A stretch of DNA of 5,728 nucleotides from Negativicutes bacterium. Lineage in GTDB: Bacteria; Bacillota; Negativicutes; JAGOZY01. Below the pieces are notes generated by a model. The model was not told the DNA's origin, searched no databases, and saw only the letters and a list, made by a program, of their open reading frames with translations. Below, in pieces: positions 5,275-5,728 of this stretch; positions within the stretch are counted from its first letter, which is position 1; each line of letters opens with the position of its first letter. The stretch spans positions 1-5,728 of the forward strand of contig JAGOZY010000085.1 in NCBI GenBank assembly GCA_018058445.1. The letters run 5' to 3'. The position numbers and the translations under genes are program-made.

Positions 5275-5728
5275 TTAAACGTCAAAGTCAGATGGGTCTA
5301 AGGCTTGGGAAATATTTTTAACTTCTTCCCATCGTTCATCACTCATTTGATACCCAGTTCCGGGTCCTTGGTAATCATTGCGGTTATTTACTGCGCTGAT
5401 TACGTTGAAATTTTCATCTAAGATAGCCGATGTATGGAGATAATCGCCAGATATCCGCTGTTTCAGAAGTTCTAGCACTCTTTGAGCAATATCTTGGTAT
5501 CCGCCATTGGCTAGCGTTTTGACAACGTCAATTCCAGTGATACCATCTTTCATCATCTTTTCAGCAGCTTTGATATCCTCCACAATATTTCGTGGTGGCA
5601 TATCCTTACTTCCGTGGGCGTAAGTAGCAGCTTCAACTTCTTCGTCGGTAATCGCAGGGAACCCTAATCCTTTGAAGAGAGTTTGAATGACTTTAGCGGC
5701 TTTGTTTCGAGTTGCAATTACCTTATCT
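5275..5728 (-). CDS. pduC: Propanediol dehydratase large (alpha) subunit PduC, C-terminal part (5' end outside window)
   Basis: Catalytic subunit of adenosylcobalamin-dependent diol dehydratase (EC 4.2.1.28), which converts 1,2-propanediol to propionaldehyde in the microcompartment lumen. The open frame continues past the Met codon at 5601 to the window edge without a stop, giving 150 complete codons, roughly the last quarter of a ~554-residue protein. Family landmarks visible are [27 protein letters not shown], the [10 protein letters not shown] segment, [10 protein letters not shown] and the terminal [14 protein letters not shown] recognise these from enteric PduC, where the matching block is nearly identical. 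The substrate-, K+- and radical-site residues of the family lie in the TIM barrel upstream and cannot be checked here. The stop is TAA, and 20 nt separate it from pduD. The Met at 5601 is internal (the conserved GSKDMP motif spans it), so it is not a start. Identity is near certain; glycerol versus propanediol preference cannot be told from this fragment. Confidence 0.96.
   Translation of the reverse strand, partial: DKVIATRNKAAKVIQTLFKGLGFPAITDEEVEAATYAHGSKDMPPRNIVEDIKAAEKMMKDGITGIDVVKTLANGGYQDIAQRVLELLKQRISGDYLHTSAILDENFNVISAVNNRNDYQGPGTGYQMSDERWEEVKNISQALDPSDFDV

Noticed and set aside
5275..5601. Separate 108-aa gene starting at the Met codon at 5601
   Set aside because: The frame continues upstream without a stop, and the PduC motif [10 protein letters not shown] spans the Met, so this is an internal codon of pduC.
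1..5728. A new defence, mobile or otherwise undescribed system
   Set aside because: Every stretch longer than 30 nt is accounted for by pdu genes in their expected order; no transposase, integrase, toxin, effector or repeat array is seen.

Overview
The window is an interior slice of a propanediol-utilization (pdu) bacterial microcompartment operon. Everything recognisable lies on the minus strand, so the operon reads from the right edge to the left. In transcription order it holds pduC (3' part only), pduD, pduE, pduG, pduH, pduK, pduJ, pduL and the start of a pduM-like gene that runs off the left edge. Gaps between genes are about 4 to 30 nt. I see no internal promoter, intrinsic terminator, riboswitch, RNA gene, insertion sequence or CRISPR array, and no gene-free stretch longer than 30 nt. 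The promoter and the first genes (expected pduA/pduB) must lie beyond the right edge, and pduN/pduO/pduP/pduQ-type genes probably follow beyond the left edge.

How the genes work together: PduC, PduD and PduE are the large, medium and small subunits of adenosylcobalamin-dependent propanediol (diol) dehydratase, which turns 1,2-propanediol into propionaldehyde (and can act on glycerol). PduG and PduH form the ATP-dependent reactivase that exchanges damaged cobalamin out of the dehydratase. PduJ and PduK are BMC-domain shell proteins of the compartment that holds the toxic aldehyde. PduL is the phosphotransacylase that converts propionyl-CoA to propionyl-phosphate and recycles CoA inside the compartment. 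PduM is a poorly understood protein needed for proper compartment assembly. PduD, PduE, PduL and PduM all start with a short amphipathic helix of the encapsulation-peptide type.

The organism is probably a low-to-mid GC Firmicute. The base composition is moderately AT-rich by eye, Shine-Dalgarno sites are strong and Bacillus-like (GGAGG/AGGAGG), GTG starts occur, and pduK precedes pduJ. As I recall, that order is the Listeria/Lactobacillus arrangement, whereas Salmonella has pduJ before pduK. I cannot fix the genus from sequence alone.

This is a known system, and I do not see a new one. The less ordinary points are a perfect 12-bp inverted repeat inside the start of pduM, a cysteine-free acidic/serine-rich tail on PduK in place of the cysteine-containing tail of enteric PduK, four related encapsulation-type N-termini in one operon segment, and a Lys-to-Arg change at a cobalamin-contact position in PduD.
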